A stretch of 64,000 bases of DNA from Oleiphilus sp. (GCA_006212045.1 PZPK01000002.1:186001-250000); one strand, 5' to 3'; positions 37,801 through 49,100 are shown, counted from the stretch's first letter. The notes: generated from the letters alone by a model not told the origin. Numbers and translations are program-made.

Positions 37801-40125
37801 CTAAGAGGAGGCGTTACAACTAAACTGTAGTGCATCATCTAACTCCTCCCAAACACAATTTAAAAGATTCTTTGTCCTGACTTTGACTGTTTGATGATCC
37901 CATTTTTCAATATTCAGGAGAGGGCCCAACATTGCCAAACTATCACCACTATCTAATAACTTAGTTACAGAATCTTTCAGTTTCATTCCCATTTTATCGG
38001 CTTCAACAATAATGGACTCTAATTTAGTCCTATCACTTTCTGCAAATGCCCTGAACATCAACTTCTTGGCTTTCCACGACTTGTTGCCCACAGCATTGTT
38101 TTCAGCGGTCGGCAATAGCGCCAAATTCCCTAAAGTGTGTACCAATACTGGATTCTTCTCGAACATATTGTCCCAATTTGCCGCTGCATTTTGCGGTGCA
38201 ACGTGCTCCAAGGTCTTAAAATGTCTATGCCGATAAGCAGACAGTTTTTTGTAATTGAGTTTTTCTTGTGGTCGCTCAGCATTTTTTACCAGCTTGCCAT
38301 TTTGAAACGAAGCCTGATGATGAGCTAAAAGAAGAAGATATCTACACAAATCTTGACTCGAGCTGTACAGCGGCTGCTCCGATGCACCTAATACCCAACT
38401 TTTAGAGTCAACTATCTTTTTCCCTTTCAGTAATGCAACATAAAACTGCTTTAATTCTCTTATTGAAAGCAGAGGCGCATCGAGGGACATTCCAAGTCTT
38501 ACACCTTTATATTGGCGGCCGTTGATCTGTTTGCCTACTAGAAGACTCCTAAATGCTGAGTCTATTGCTCCTGTATTCCCCGTATAAGCCCTCCACATTG
38601 CTATGAACGAGGCAGTAGCACGGCATACGCCCAAAAAATCTTTCGAATCTATTTGAGTATCAAGGGCTAACCAATACCTGAGCAGAATAGGTATTGCCAT
38701 CTCAGTTTTCGACCCTCTAATAAAATCAAGATGAAACAACGCCTCTTCCTTAACTTCAATGGGAAAAGCCACAAGCTGTTGAGCTAATAGATCCGAGTCC
38801 CAGAAGTTTTTTCGAAACTCAGAGACGGCACCCAAAACTTGTACAAACTTATCTCTTGAACCGGGTGGCGATGTAGGGAGGGATTCGTACCTCTTTTTCA
38901 GGCTAGTCCTCTGTATATCGAGTTTTGTTGACAGTTTTTCTCCGAAAGCCAGATAAGAAAAAGTAATGACCTGCTTTTGACTTTCCTTCGTCTTTGCGGA
39001 GGCTAAACGCTTACTGTCCATATATTCGTCGATTTCATCAAATATAATCTTTGCATCTGAGCGCTCATAACCCCCACATTCCTTCCGACTGCTATCTAGA
39101 TAACGAGCCACTACAGGCTTGAAGGTTTCAATGGCGGTAAGTGGTGACCCAGTTGTGTTTAGTGACTCGAATATATCAAATCCGTAGCGTTCGTCTGCAA
39201 CTCTCACATTAGTGATTGCTAGTCGCCTTAAAAAGAATTCTGAGTAGCATAATAAAACCAGCGCTTCCTTCACTCTTGCGATGTTTTTTACCCTTTTGTA
39301 TCCCGATATAAACTCAGCAGACGAATCATTTGAGTATCCGAGCAAATGCGGACCAATCCTGGAATTTAAAATATTATTTAGTACATCAGAAAACAAATCC
39401 TCGCCCCATATCTTGGTTTCGAACCAGTCTCTAATGAATTGTTCATTCTGAGAAAAATAATTTATATCCACGCCATCTCGAGGTTTCTGCCATGAAAAAG
39501 AGCTATTGGCATTGCTGTAAACAAAATTTATATACTGCGATAGATAGCTTGAAACGGGTGACTTATATTCACAGTCTGATGCAACCTTCCCCCACTGATC
39601 GGCATGCTCTCTAATCAATATTGGGTAATAGTCTGAGCTTTTTTTGGGTATCGGCACTTTGCTTTTCGCGAAACAAGCAAATAGTTCGTTCTGCCTTTCT
39701 TCACAACTGTCAATTAGTTTTCTAATAAACTCACCTGAATTTCCGGAAAGAGCAAATACGTAATCTTGGAGAACCTGATGCAATACTGAACATGTCAAAA
39801 TTGCTGTCGTGAGTCTTTGCTGGCCATCAACAATACTCATCGCCTTTGATCTGAAAGCTTCAACTTCTGAGTCGACGAAAATTACTGCCCCAATAAAACT
39901 TAAGGCATCATCATCGTACTTAAGAGACCTCATACCCTCCACAACATCTTGCAACATTCGATCGACATGATCGATATCCCAAGCATAGCGTCTTTGGTAA
40001 AGAGGCACTAAAAAACCAATGACATCGTTTGTAGATAAAGTTTCGTAAAGCGAAAGTCCTTCTGAATGAAATAGTTCCCTAATATCCCTCAAGTTATTTA
40101 ACCCTCGTACTGTGCTGGCCATCAT
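37801..40125 (-). CDS. sspE: SspE-like phosphorothioate-sensing effector (DUF262 and DUF1524)
   Basis: SspE is the restriction partner of SspABCD: it senses phosphorothioate DNA, hydrolyses NTP and nicks unmodified phage DNA. This 774-aa protein has the DUF262 motifs VPLYQRRYAW (about residues 41-50) and DGQQRLTTA (about 100-108), and a C-terminal DUF1524 HNH-type site (TLEHVAPQNA, then HTLGNLALLPTAENNAVGNKSWKAK). I start at the paired ATGs near 40125; a GTG at 40146 would add 7 residues. Non-Ssp GmrSD-type enzymes share these domains, so the name rests also on the neighbouring sspBCDA genes. Confidence 0.82.
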   Translation of the reverse strand: MMASTVRGLNNLRDIRELFHSEGLSLYETLSTNDVIGFLVPLYQRRYAWDIDHVDRMLQDVVEGMRSLKYDDDALSFIGAVIFVDSEVEAFRSKAMSIVDGQQRLTTAILTCSVLHQVLQDYVFALSGNSGEFIRKLIDSCEERQNELFACFAKSKVPIPKKSSDYYPILIREHADQWGKVASDCEYKSPVSSYLSQYINFVYSNANSSFSWQKPRDGVDINYFSQNEQFIRDWFETKIWGEDLFSDVLNNILNSRIGPHLLGYSNDSSAEFISGYKRVKNIARVKEALVLLCYSEFFLRRLAITNVRVADERYGFDIFESLNTTGSPLTAIETFKPVVARYLDSSRKECGGYERSDAKIIFDEIDEYMDSKRLASAKTKESQKQVITFSYLAFGEKLSTKLDIQRTSLKKRYESLPTSPPGSRDKFVQVLGAVSEFRKNFWDSDLLAQQLVAFPIEVKEEALFHLDFIRGSKTEMAIPILLRYWLALDTQIDSKDFLGVCRATASFIAMWRAYTGNTGAIDSAFRSLLVGKQINGRQYKGVRLGMSLDAPLLSIRELKQFYVALLKGKKIVDSKSWVLGASEQPLYSSSQDLCRYLLLLAHHQASFQNGKLVKNAERPQEKLNYKKLSAYRHRHFKTLEHVAPQNAAANWDNMFEKNPVLVHTLGNLALLPTAENNAVGNKSWKAKKLMFRAFAESDRTKLESIIVEADKMGMKLKDSVTKLLDSGDSLAMLGPLLNIEKWDHQTVKVRTKNLLNCVWEELDDALQFSCNASS

Positions 40126-40152
40126 TGGTTTCAGCCAAACGACCACACCATT

Positions 40153-40653
40153 TCAAAAATCCACCTCAACCTCTTCAGGCATTGCCTCTTCATTGCCTTC
40201 AGATTCATTACGCTGCACTCTTTCCCACGTTTTTTCCAATAGAGTTTCAACGCCTGTTGGGTCTTTGGGATTCTCATCGATCCACAACTTAATCTCCTCA
40301 AGCCCGGCGTTACAATATTCTTCGAAAATTCGTATCGCTTTTGGAAGATTTTCGTCCTTCAATATTATTCCGTCACGCTCTTCCATTAAAGCTATAAGAT
40401 AAATCAATGCGTCTTTTTGATCAGTGGCATAAGTTTCTAGAATGATCGACACAGTGTCATCAGATAAAGGTTTTCTCTTCGACAGGGAGTGCCCAACCAT
40501 TGCTGCAAATACCATGAGATCCTTGTTGTAAGAGAACACACTTCTGCCGTGATTCTTTTCGTTCACGAGCAGATCTATCAATGGCTCGTAAGCTCTGTCT
40601 CGCTTAACCGCTAGTTTTTTCCAGCCGTCATGTTTGTCATTACCACTAAACAT
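40153..40653 (-). CDS. Dnd system-associated protein 4 family
   Basis: The 166-aa protein resembles the small family called Dnd-associated protein 4, with the motif YNKDLMVFAAMVGHSLSKRKPL near residues 43-62. Its function is not known; it travels with SMC-like and helicase partners in phosphorothioation loci. It overlaps the SMC gene upstream by 8 bp and is 27 bp from the SspE-like gene. Confidence 0.75.
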   Translation of the reverse strand: MFSGNDKHDGWKKLAVKRDRAYEPLIDLLVNEKNHGRSVFSYNKDLMVFAAMVGHSLSKRKPLSDDTVSIILETYATDQKDALIYLIALMEERDGIILKDENLPKAIRIFEEYCNAGLEEIKLWIDENPKDPTGVETLLEKTWERVQRNESEGNEEAMPEEVEVDF

Positions 40654-42682
40654 AGTCGCCTACCTGCTCAATAACCGTTTTTTCGATTTGACAGTTATAT
40701 CTAACCGTATCGTATTTTTGCCCATTGATTTCAATATGATCGGCTCCCTTGCCGCTTCCGGCAGATGTATCTTCTAGAACCATATTGTATTCACAACCCA
40801 CTTTCTGCCGAATCCCTTCATCTACCTGCCCAACCCAGTGGCTTGAAGACAGCAAAAATACGACTTGATCTACCGATTCTGGAATTGCTTTAGCAATGCG
40901 GCTTTTATAAGTATTGTCGAGCACACCAAAGGGCGCGTCTATGACGAACGGAGCAACCGCGCCAGGAGTTAGAATGCGACCTTTCGCATTTCTACGGTCT
41001 CGTGAAAAGCTTATCAATGCGGAAATGAAAGTTAAACTAAGCAATAAAGCTTGGCCATCACTCGCTGCAACTGGCAATCCCTGTGAATCATGCAACTTAA
41101 TTTCAAAGGTATTGGGGTCCAATTTTGCGGTATATTCCTGTCGAACGAACGCCCTCAAATGCGTGTTCACTTTTTCGATTATACGAATTCCAGCATCCGA
41201 CCATGCACTAGCAACGGTATTTTCCAAGACATCCTCGATATCTTGAGTAGCTTTGACAAGTTCCTGAAATCGAGCTACTTCGGCGGACTTAGCTGCTAGT
41301 CGATTAAGCTCAGGCTCAAGTTTCTGGAGTCGTTTCTTGGCAGAAGATATTTCACTTTCTAAACGACCCAAGGTAAGTACACTCTGCCTTTGATCCTGTT
41401 TATAACGCTCTCTTTGACGTTCAAGTTCGCCAATATCTTCCAAACTAGCAGTATCTTTTAATTGCACACTAATTTCGTCAAGATCTCTTTTTACAGTTTC
41501 AATAGCCTCTTCAGATGAACTAAGACCCTTCTTAACGAAATCAAACTGCCGCCGAGCTTTTTTTGCATCGCTCTTCATTGCCGTCAGTTGTGACCTAGCT
41601 TTAGACACTCGACTTTCTAATCTGGGATCTCCAGCTTTTCCAAGAAGCTCCCGCACACTTTCAATAGCCTCTGAACCTGCCTTAAGCTCTGCACCACAGA
41701 TACACTTAGCCTGCTCGATTATGTCCTTTATCAATTGCTCATTGTATGGCGCGGGTATCGTTCCCTTGTAAAGCCCTTCATCAATAAAATCCAACGCTTG
41801 AGTCGCTAACTTATACCCAAAAACCGTCATCGCGAAATCGGAAATGAGATCTATGCGACCTTTCTCCGATTCTTCTAACCTGCTCTGTTCATTGCGAAGC
41901 TGTCTCTCTAATCCAACTCGCCTACTATTTAATTCTCGAACAACACTACTATTTGAGCGCTCAAGCTGCTTGTTTATGTTGTCAATTTTGGTTTCGAAAG
42001 CTTGAATAGCTTCAGAGGCTTGCAATAAGTGGCCGTCATTGCGGTCGATGTCTTCCTCTAGCTTTCTGATTTCATCCTGAATTTTAGCTATTTCCCCCCC
42101 CTTATCGGCGGCGCTTAATCTCTTTTGATATCCTCTTTTCTCTCCTTTCAAGTCCTCAATGGCTTTTTCAGCAATAGTGAAACCTAGTATTTCCCTCACC
42201 GCATGCTTCACTTTGCTTCCACTTTTCGCGCCGGACATTCGTCCGATACCTTCACCTTGGAAGAAAAAATATTTCGATATATCTTTTGGTATAACAGAAT
42301 TAATAAAAGAGTCTGGATTTGTAACCTCTTCATATTCATACCCATCTATTCTGAACAAGCGAAATTTTGCGTCTGATAAGCTATCTCTACTTCGAATAAC
42401 TTTGTAAACCTTCCCATCCTCATCTTCAAACTCGATACTAACGCTATACGAAGTTTGTCCTTCTGATTTAGCTATCTTATTTATTAGCTTACTTGGTGCA
42501 GGGAAGTTTTCTGTCACCTGTTCAAAAAAGCACCACAGAATTGCATTAAGAAATGCTGTTTTTCCAGTCCCATTTTCAGCATGAATAAGAGTCACATTTT
42601 TATTCACATCTGTCGAAAACCGAACTTTCTGGGTTCCGTAAAATTGCCGAAAATTCTTAAGTTCGATCTCTCTAAGCTTCAT
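40646..42682 (-). CDS. SMC-like ATPase, DndD-type
   Basis: The 678-aa protein has an N-terminal Walker A (HAENGTGKTAFLN, residues 34-46), long coiled coils interrupted by a CICG zinc-hook-like turn near residue 310, and a C-terminal signature and Walker B (VAPFVIDAPFGVLD) near residue 580. It resembles DndD and the ATPases of Dnd/Ssp restriction modules rather than RecN or SbcC. I start at MKLREIELKNFRQFYG (42682), overlapping the 69-aa gene by 11 bp. It likely couples ATP hydrolysis to DNA loading for the PLD-helicase partner. Confidence 0.82.
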   Translation of the reverse strand: MKLREIELKNFRQFYGTQKVRFSTDVNKNVTLIHAENGTGKTAFLNAILWCFFEQVTENFPAPSKLINKIAKSEGQTSYSVSIEFEDEDGKVYKVIRSRDSLSDAKFRLFRIDGYEYEEVTNPDSFINSVIPKDISKYFFFQGEGIGRMSGAKSGSKVKHAVREILGFTIAEKAIEDLKGEKRGYQKRLSAADKGGEIAKIQDEIRKLEEDIDRNDGHLLQASEAIQAFETKIDNINKQLERSNSSVVRELNSRRVGLERQLRNEQSRLEESEKGRIDLISDFAMTVFGYKLATQALDFIDEGLYKGTIPAPYNEQLIKDIIEQAKCICGAELKAGSEAIESVRELLGKAGDPRLESRVSKARSQLTAMKSDAKKARRQFDFVKKGLSSSEEAIETVKRDLDEISVQLKDTASLEDIGELERQRERYKQDQRQSVLTLGRLESEISSAKKRLQKLEPELNRLAAKSAEVARFQELVKATQDIEDVLENTVASAWSDAGIRIIEKVNTHLRAFVRQEYTAKLDPNTFEIKLHDSQGLPVAASDGQALLLSLTFISALISFSRDRRNAKGRILTPGAVAPFVIDAPFGVLDNTYKSRIAKAIPESVDQVVFLLSSSHWVGQVDEGIRQKVGCEYNMVLEDTSAGSGKGADHIEINGQKYDTVRYNCQIEKTVIEQVGDYV

Positions 42683-42881
42683 TTTTTCTCGCCTCTTCGG
42701 CATATTCTGCAATTACTTCACGTATGAGACCGAGCCTTTTAGCAGATGATTGCCCACCATAAAACGCTTGACGTTCAATGTTCACTACTTTTCGCGCAGC
42801 TAGCTCTGCCTTAGAGTCCCCTTTATCGGTTTCAATATCCGCATGCTCTAACATCTTTTTAATTTCTTCTAAATCTGGCAT
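42672..42881 (-). CDS. Small conserved-looking protein between helicase and SMC genes
   Basis: This 69-aa acidic helical protein (LEEIKKMLEHADIETDKGDS, then NIERQAFYGGQSSAKRLGLI) has GGGAG before its ATG and overlaps the SMC gene by 11 bp. I recognise no family. Tight coupling on both sides suggests a structural subunit of the restriction complex. Confidence 0.7.
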   Translation of the reverse strand: MPDLEEIKKMLEHADIETDKGDSKAELAARKVVNIERQAFYGGQSSAKRLGLIREVIAEYAEEARKNEA

Positions 42882-42894
42882 AAAAACTCCCTAA

Positions 42895-45057
42895 TTAGCC
42901 CATTAGCTCTTGCTCGAAATCAAAACCGATTTCCTCAATTTGTCGTTCAACGTCCAATCGATTAATAGCCAGCGAAGCGAAATCAAACACCCGCTCTGAC
43001 TCTGCGCGTTTGAGTGCAGGGCCATAAGACGAGCCTTCCAATGGTAAAACAACAAAATCATGAATCTTCGCTAAAGTTTTTCCTGGGAAGCGACGAAGTA
43101 TTCTTCCTCGCCTCTGCACGTATTGTCGGGGATTTTTCGTGCTTGAAAGAATATAAGCCGAACGACAAGCTGGAACATCAACACCCTCATCCAAAACCTT
43201 CATCGCAATGAGGGCATCAATATCAGCATCCTTAAATGATTGCATAACTTTCTTACGTTTTTTTGAGTTCAACTTACTAGTAAAGCTCGACACTCTCCAA
43301 TGGGACTCTGTTAAAACTTTTGATACCTGCTGGATGACTGACTCATTGAGTTCATTGTCACTTTCATCAAATGGCATACCCTCGCCCGAATAAAACAAAG
43401 AATGCGCCCTTTCATTCTCGGGTATTGATAAACTTAGTTTCTTTAATTCATTTAGTTTGTTGCTTGCGGAGCCAAGTAATCTGCTTCTTTGACCACATAG
43501 CAGAGTCAAAAAACTCTTTTCCTCTTTTGAAAGGCCCACAGACGATGATTTACCCAACAACTTAGCAATTCGCTCACTTATAGTGTCGTAAGAATCCTGC
43601 TCTTCTTGTGTGAGGAATGTAGGAACGATATGGTATTCGTAAGGCGTCAATACGCCGTCATTGATAGCGTCTGACAAGGAATAAGTGGCTACGATCCGGT
43701 CATAATAGTCTAGAATTCTCTCTCGAGATCCATTTGCAAACGGGCTATCTAATTCATCATCGTCAGAACGAAAGGGAGTAGCTGAAAGTCCCATTTTATA
43801 CCCAGCGTTAGGAAGGCTTTCGTTGTATAATTTCGAGCCGTGATTGTGGCACTCATCCCCTATAAAAATGACAGAACTCTCGGGAAGGGGGGAAATGGCT
43901 TCTTTAAAAGAATCGCTAGCCATGGTTTTGTTTACTACAACGATAGCTAAGAAATCATTGGCCGCACTTATTAAGTAACCAATTTTTGTATTTAGCTTAT
44001 TCAGCCATGAAGATTTAGAGCCATAGCATTTTATAGGATGAATGGAAAACGACTTTAGATTTTCGACCCATTGATCTGCTAATTCAACGTACGGAACAGA
44101 AATGATAGCTACAGTTCTGTTACGGCTGTCAGCTCTCGCTTCAAAGATCTTAGTCATACCATATATTGCTGTAATAGTTTTACCCGACCCAGTCGCCAGC
44201 TCAAGAATCCCCTTGTAGCCGTTTGCTTTCCATCGGTTGAGCGCATCACGCTGATGTTTTTTTAGTTTAAATTCGTTATGCCCCAGATACTTCGGCACCG
44301 AAGGTTTGTTTTGTTTGTGCCGAACTCGTGATGCCTCTAAATCTCTTTCCAAATCGGCGAATAGTTCTAGATTTAAACTACTCACGCTTTCATTCTGCAC
44401 TTTCGAAATTTTTTCGTATGCACTTGATGGTAAGTCAACAGTTATCGTTTCGGGCTGTTCATTAACCCAAAGCTTTTCAAATCCATCTTCATATGCCTTT
44501 CCATATCGCGAAAATATATCCTCTTCCCAACTTTTAAATACACTAAGGGACTCGGCATTGCGAGTGACTAACATTCCATGGGGGGTTTCGTTAGCCGATC
44601 CTTGAAAGACGACCTTGTTTCCCTCTTCATCATGAAAGATACCAATCTTTTCGTGATACATACCCGCACGCCTAATCGCAAACTTTATCTCTAGCGCCCC
44701 CGTTGCAATGAGGATTGCTATTACTTGAAGTCGTACGTCATTCTGCCCTTCCTCAATTATCTGAAGCAATCCATCAGCCAGATCCGAAACATACTCACTC
44801 AAGGCGAAGCCACGCTTCACCGCCTCAAACTCATCTTCTGAAAGAGGGTGTCCTATTACAAGCCTGATGCGACCTTTAGAGTTCAGAAGTTTGCTTAACC
44901 CCTTCATTGAGTCTGAAAGGATCTGTGCCGAAAAATAGCCTACAGCTCGGTCATATCTAACTGAGTTGCACAAAAGTGGCATGTAGAAATCATTATACAG
45001 ATCGTCAAATCCTGTTCTGTATACATCTTTTATTGCTAAATCTTTGAAACTACTCAT
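42895..45057 (-). CDS. Phosphorothioation-system restriction enzyme: PLD domain plus SF2 helicase
   Basis: The 720-aa protein pairs an N-terminal phospholipase-D-like nuclease domain (YHEKIGIFHDEEGN with His and Lys, FQGSANET; about residues 130-160) with a superfamily 2 helicase: Walker A LATGSGKT near 288, DECHNH near 400, GLSATPF near 415, and motif VI QYVQRRGRILRRF near 650. This architecture is that of the family named DNA phosphorothioation system restriction enzyme. It leads the leftward effector operon and is divergent from sspB. Confidence 0.85.
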   Translation of the reverse strand: MSSFKDLAIKDVYRTGFDDLYNDFYMPLLCNSVRYDRAVGYFSAQILSDSMKGLSKLLNSKGRIRLVIGHPLSEDEFEAVKRGFALSEYVSDLADGLLQIIEEGQNDVRLQVIAILIATGALEIKFAIRRAGMYHEKIGIFHDEEGNKVVFQGSANETPHGMLVTRNAESLSVFKSWEEDIFSRYGKAYEDGFEKLWVNEQPETITVDLPSSAYEKISKVQNESVSSLNLELFADLERDLEASRVRHKQNKPSVPKYLGHNEFKLKKHQRDALNRWKANGYKGILELATGSGKTITAIYGMTKIFEARADSRNRTVAIISVPYVELADQWVENLKSFSIHPIKCYGSKSSWLNKLNTKIGYLISAANDFLAIVVVNKTMASDSFKEAISPLPESSVIFIGDECHNHGSKLYNESLPNAGYKMGLSATPFRSDDDELDSPFANGSRERILDYYDRIVATYSLSDAINDGVLTPYEYHIVPTFLTQEEQDSYDTISERIAKLLGKSSSVGLSKEEKSFLTLLCGQRSRLLGSASNKLNELKKLSLSIPENERAHSLFYSGEGMPFDESDNELNESVIQQVSKVLTESHWRVSSFTSKLNSKKRKKVMQSFKDADIDALIAMKVLDEGVDVPACRSAYILSSTKNPRQYVQRRGRILRRFPGKTLAKIHDFVVLPLEGSSYGPALKRAESERVFDFASLAINRLDVERQIEEIGFDFEQELMG

Positions 45058-45198
45058 TATTATTTGACTTACTTTCTATCAGGGCTTTTTTACTCTTCCG
45101 TTGAAGAAACAAAAATTTTTATCCTTGCTGCTATTTTCTAACTCGCGAAATACTTGTAACCTAGTCTTGGATAAACTCTCCAGGACTGACACCACCCC
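45058..45198. promoter_or_regulatory. Divergent promoter region between effector and modification genes
   Basis: This 141-bp AT-rich gap must drive both the leftward restriction operon and the rightward sspBCD operon. I see T-rich and A-rich tracts but no clear operator or single best promoter. A shared regulator is possible, since effector and modification must be balanced; no regulator gene is adjacent. Confidence 0.5.
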
Positions 45199-46137
45199 AT
45201 GAAAGCAAAATTTTCCGGCCACGAAACCTTCCCCTTACGGTATGGGTGGCTACAAAAAGCGACATATTTCGTCGCTTCAGGCGGCATACTACAAACCTCT
45301 GACGAGGAAAAAACGCGAAAAGCAGTCGTTGAGCTCGGCATAGGGAAGAATATGGTTAATTCTATTCGTTATTGGGCCGAAGCAGTTGGAGCTATTGCGT
45401 CACATCAAAACAATGAAAACGGGCTAAGACAAACAGTGTCAGAAGAAGCATCCTTACTCTTTGGAGATAAAAACACAGCTGGCCTAGATGAGTTTCTAGA
45501 GTCACCCGGAGCCATATGGTTAATTCATTTTTGGCTTAACTTTGACGATAGGACGCTTACTTCATATCGCTATTTTTTTAATTATTCAAACGTTCAACTT
45601 TTTGATAAGCAACATCTTATCAACATGTGTCTATCTGATGCAAAGGACATGATAGAAGAAGACTCACTTAATGACCAAACGGTCAAGAAAGATATCGACT
45701 GCTTTTTGAATACATACGTAGGGAAAAAGTCCAAATCAGCAAAAGCGTTCAATGAAGACTTGTTTACCTCTCCACTCTCTGAACTAGGTCTAATTCAAGA
45801 GGACTCAAACGGGCATTTCTCTAGCCCGTTCGGTGACCGTGACAGCTTACCCAAGGAAATTTTCATTTATGGCTTACTGAAATTTGCACAAATAGAGTTT
45901 CAAGACTCAAATGCAAGTTCTATTGATTTTGAAAGCTTACTTTCCAAGCCTCTGAGTCCAGGACGTATTTTCAGACTTTCTGAAAGAGGGCTAGCTAAAA
46001 AACTAGACGAAACTCAAGAGTTTTCAGACGGAAAGGTAAAGTGGATAGACTCACTTGGATTGCGACAAATTCAAATAGACAACGACTATCGTGCGAAAAC
46101 GGTCGACATGTTAAAAAATTACTTTGGGAAACACTAA
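45199..46137 (+). CDS. sspB: SspB, DUF4007 protein of single-strand DNA phosphorothioation
   Basis: SspB carries the DUF4007 domain and is reported as the DNA-nicking subunit of the SspABCD modification system. This 312-aa protein begins with the family signature KFSGHETFPLRYGWLQKA, and contains LIHFWLNF and KEIFIYGLLKFA. sspC follows after 3 bp. The family also appears without other ssp genes, but here the full set is present. Confidence 0.88.
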   Translation: MKAKFSGHETFPLRYGWLQKATYFVASGGILQTSDEEKTRKAVVELGIGKNMVNSIRYWAEAVGAIASHQNNENGLRQTVSEEASLLFGDKNTAGLDEFLESPGAIWLIHFWLNFDDRTLTSYRYFFNYSNVQLFDKQHLINMCLSDAKDMIEEDSLNDQTVKKDIDCFLNTYVGKKSKSAKAFNEDLFTSPLSELGLIQEDSNGHFSSPFGDRDSLPKEIFIYGLLKFAQIEFQDSNASSIDFESLLSKPLSPGRIFRLSERGLAKKLDETQEFSDGKVKWIDSLGLRQIQIDNDYRAKTVDMLKNYFGKH

Positions 46138-46140
46138 GCG

Positions 46141-49100
46141 ATGTCTGTAGTCAGCATTACGCAACATTATCGTAGCTCAACACGCATCGATAACACTCAG
46201 ATTTCTGAGCAAGCATTCATCGATGACTTTGTAGTTCATGGAAGCAACGCAGGGATATTGCAAACACTAGCTAAAGACATCTCACATAGCGGGCAACGAG
46301 CCTTTACCATTACAGGCCCTTACGGATCAGGTAAATCCACACTCGCCCTTTTTCTTAGCTTACTTTTGTCCTCTGACAAAGTTACAGCGCAAGCAGCCAG
46401 ACAAAAGCTAGTTGATGCCGATATTGAAGCTGACGAGTTACTCACTTATTTCGGCAAAAGAAATGGGTGGAATACCATCAAGCACGTTTGTGGAGTCGAA
46501 CACCCGCTTCTCGCGCTCACTCGGAGCGTATCGTCACAACTTAGCGTTTCGCATAATACTGAGCAGTTGGAACAACTATCTGATGAGCAGCTTTTATTCC
46601 AACTAGAACAAATGCTTAACAATTGCGAATGCGAGTCTGACGGGATTTTCATCTTGGTCGATGAGATGGGAAAAGCCCTGGATTATCTCTCGCGAAACAA
46701 TCAAGACCTTCACATATTTCAATCGATTGCAGATATAGTCCAGCAATCACAAAAGACGGTGGTACTCATAGGTTTTCTGCACCAGTCATTCGCCGACTAT
46801 GCGAGAAATAAAGAATCTTCTGCTCAAAAAGAATGGGGAAAAGTACAAGGCCGCTACAAAGACTTTAGCTTTAATCCGTCAGTTGAAGAGTCACTCGTAC
46901 TGGTTGCTGATTCTATTGATAAGCCATCATCGCTAGCAGAAGGACTCAGCAAAAACTTTGGCAACTCTCTGAAAGTGGCTTACAAACACTTGGACGTTTC
47001 ACCAGCAGGGCAAACCGCATTAGAAAAATGCTTACCACTCAGTCCAGAGGTTGCTCTTTTACTTGGGCCAATATCTAAACGTCGCTTTTCACAAAATGAA
47101 CGTAGCCTATTCGGTTTTTTGGCTTCACATGAGCGCTTTGGTTTTCGAGAATTCTGCGAAAACCAATATTCAGAAGAAGCCATTTCTAACCTATATACTG
47201 CAGACATGCTTTGGCAATATTTGCTGCACAATCTGGATCATACGATATCGAGCTCTGCAGATAGCAAGCCTTGGCTTGAAGCCAAAGATGCTGTTGATCG
47301 CGCACAGTACAAAGGCGGGGAGTTGCATTACAAGATTACTACTTTAATTGCACTTTTCACGCTCTTTGGGTTTCATTATCACCTACACGCGAGACGAGCA
47401 TTTTTACTCGATTCATTTGTTGCCCAAGGCTATAAAAAGGCTGAGATAGATAAAGCCATTAGTGACCTGGAAAGCTGGTCCGTTATCATTTTTAGATCTC
47501 AGCATGAGGCCTTCTTCGTATTTCAAGGCAGTGATATTGATGTTCATGCTCTAACAGATGAGAAGGTATCCCTAATCAAGGACGGCATTGATTGGACAGC
47601 CGCGTGTAAAACTTCGCGGAGGGTCCTTGCCAGCAGACACTATCATCAAACAGGCACCATGCGGTGGGCTGACATCCACTTTTTCAGCAGAATCGATAAA
47701 GCCTTCAATACGTTCTGTGATAGCACTAAGACTGCAAAAACTGGCGCCGCGTTTATGCATTATGTTGTGGTAACGGATTCTTCAGCCAAGGACGCAATAT
47801 TAAAACGGCTGGGGTCGCACACTCATGTAGCCATTGCAGGCGATGTAGAGCTGTCTGAGCTAAAACAACTCGCAATCGAATCAATCGCTCTCAATAAAGT
47901 CGAAGAAGAAACGCCAAAGATTCAGCATGACAACATTGCGTTAAAAGAGCTACTAGCAAGAAAGGATAGAACACAAGCATCTCTCGAAGAAGAGATTAAT
48001 CATTTACTTGAGAATGCATCGTGGCAACACCTAGGTATAGTCCACGAGGCGAGAGGCCTATCTGCTCTAACTTCAACTCTAGCAGATACCATTTATACAT
48101 CGTCTCCAGTCCTCACCAATGAACTGGTTAATCGCTCAAAACCTTCAGGCAACGCCAACAGTGCGACCAAGAAACTTATGGAGCGCATGCTAAACGAAGC
48201 TGATACTGAAGACTTAGGTTTTTCAAATGATGAGTTTCCACCGGAAAAAGGTATTTACCTTTCAATCATCAAGAATAATGGTCTACATCAGTACACTGAT
48301 GAGGGCTTTAGATTCGTAGTTGAGGAACTATCGAATAGTGAACGAAGCAACGTCAAGATCGCTGCATTAATGGAAGATACCCTTGGCTTCATTAAAACGA
48401 GCGCCTCGCGAGAGAAGCTCACGATTGAAGCTCTATACAATTTCTGGATGGCTCCCCCGTATGGCATAACTATAGGCATTTGTCGTCTACTGTGTATGGC
48501 CCTACTGAAAGCACTTGAAGGCAAGATTGCATTCTACGATCTCGATTCAACCAATACCTTCATCTATATTCCAGAGCTTGATCAAGAGCTTGTCGACAAG
48601 ATTTTCAAACATCCACATGAAGCAGCTATTCGCTATTACGAGCACACGGAAATCGAAGGACATCTGATCAAGACGCTTGCAGATGCAACTGTGGGGGCGA
48701 ATAGTTCCGAGTCAAATGAAGTAATACTAAGTATTGCTAAGCACATAGCACAGTTAGTTCATTTGCTTCCTTCTTGGGTAAAGAAAACGAGCGGAAACAT
48801 ATTCGGCAATAATGTTGGCTCATTTAAGCTAGCTACCAAGACAAAGGTATTTAGAGATAGCGTTCTGCGAGCTAGTGATCCCTTCGACTTAGTTCTGAAA
48901 GTACTCCCAGAAACCTTTGAATTCGACGACAACTCGCAAGACTCGAGTAAGCGGCTCGCATCCGAAATCTCAAATGCAATCGAAGAATTGAAATCTCAGC
49001 ATTTGGAGCTGACGGGAAGCTTCGAGACGCTTATTTCGCGCCTTCTAAATAGCGAGTTTAATGAGAATTTATCCAAGCGATGCGACATTGTTTTGAGTAA

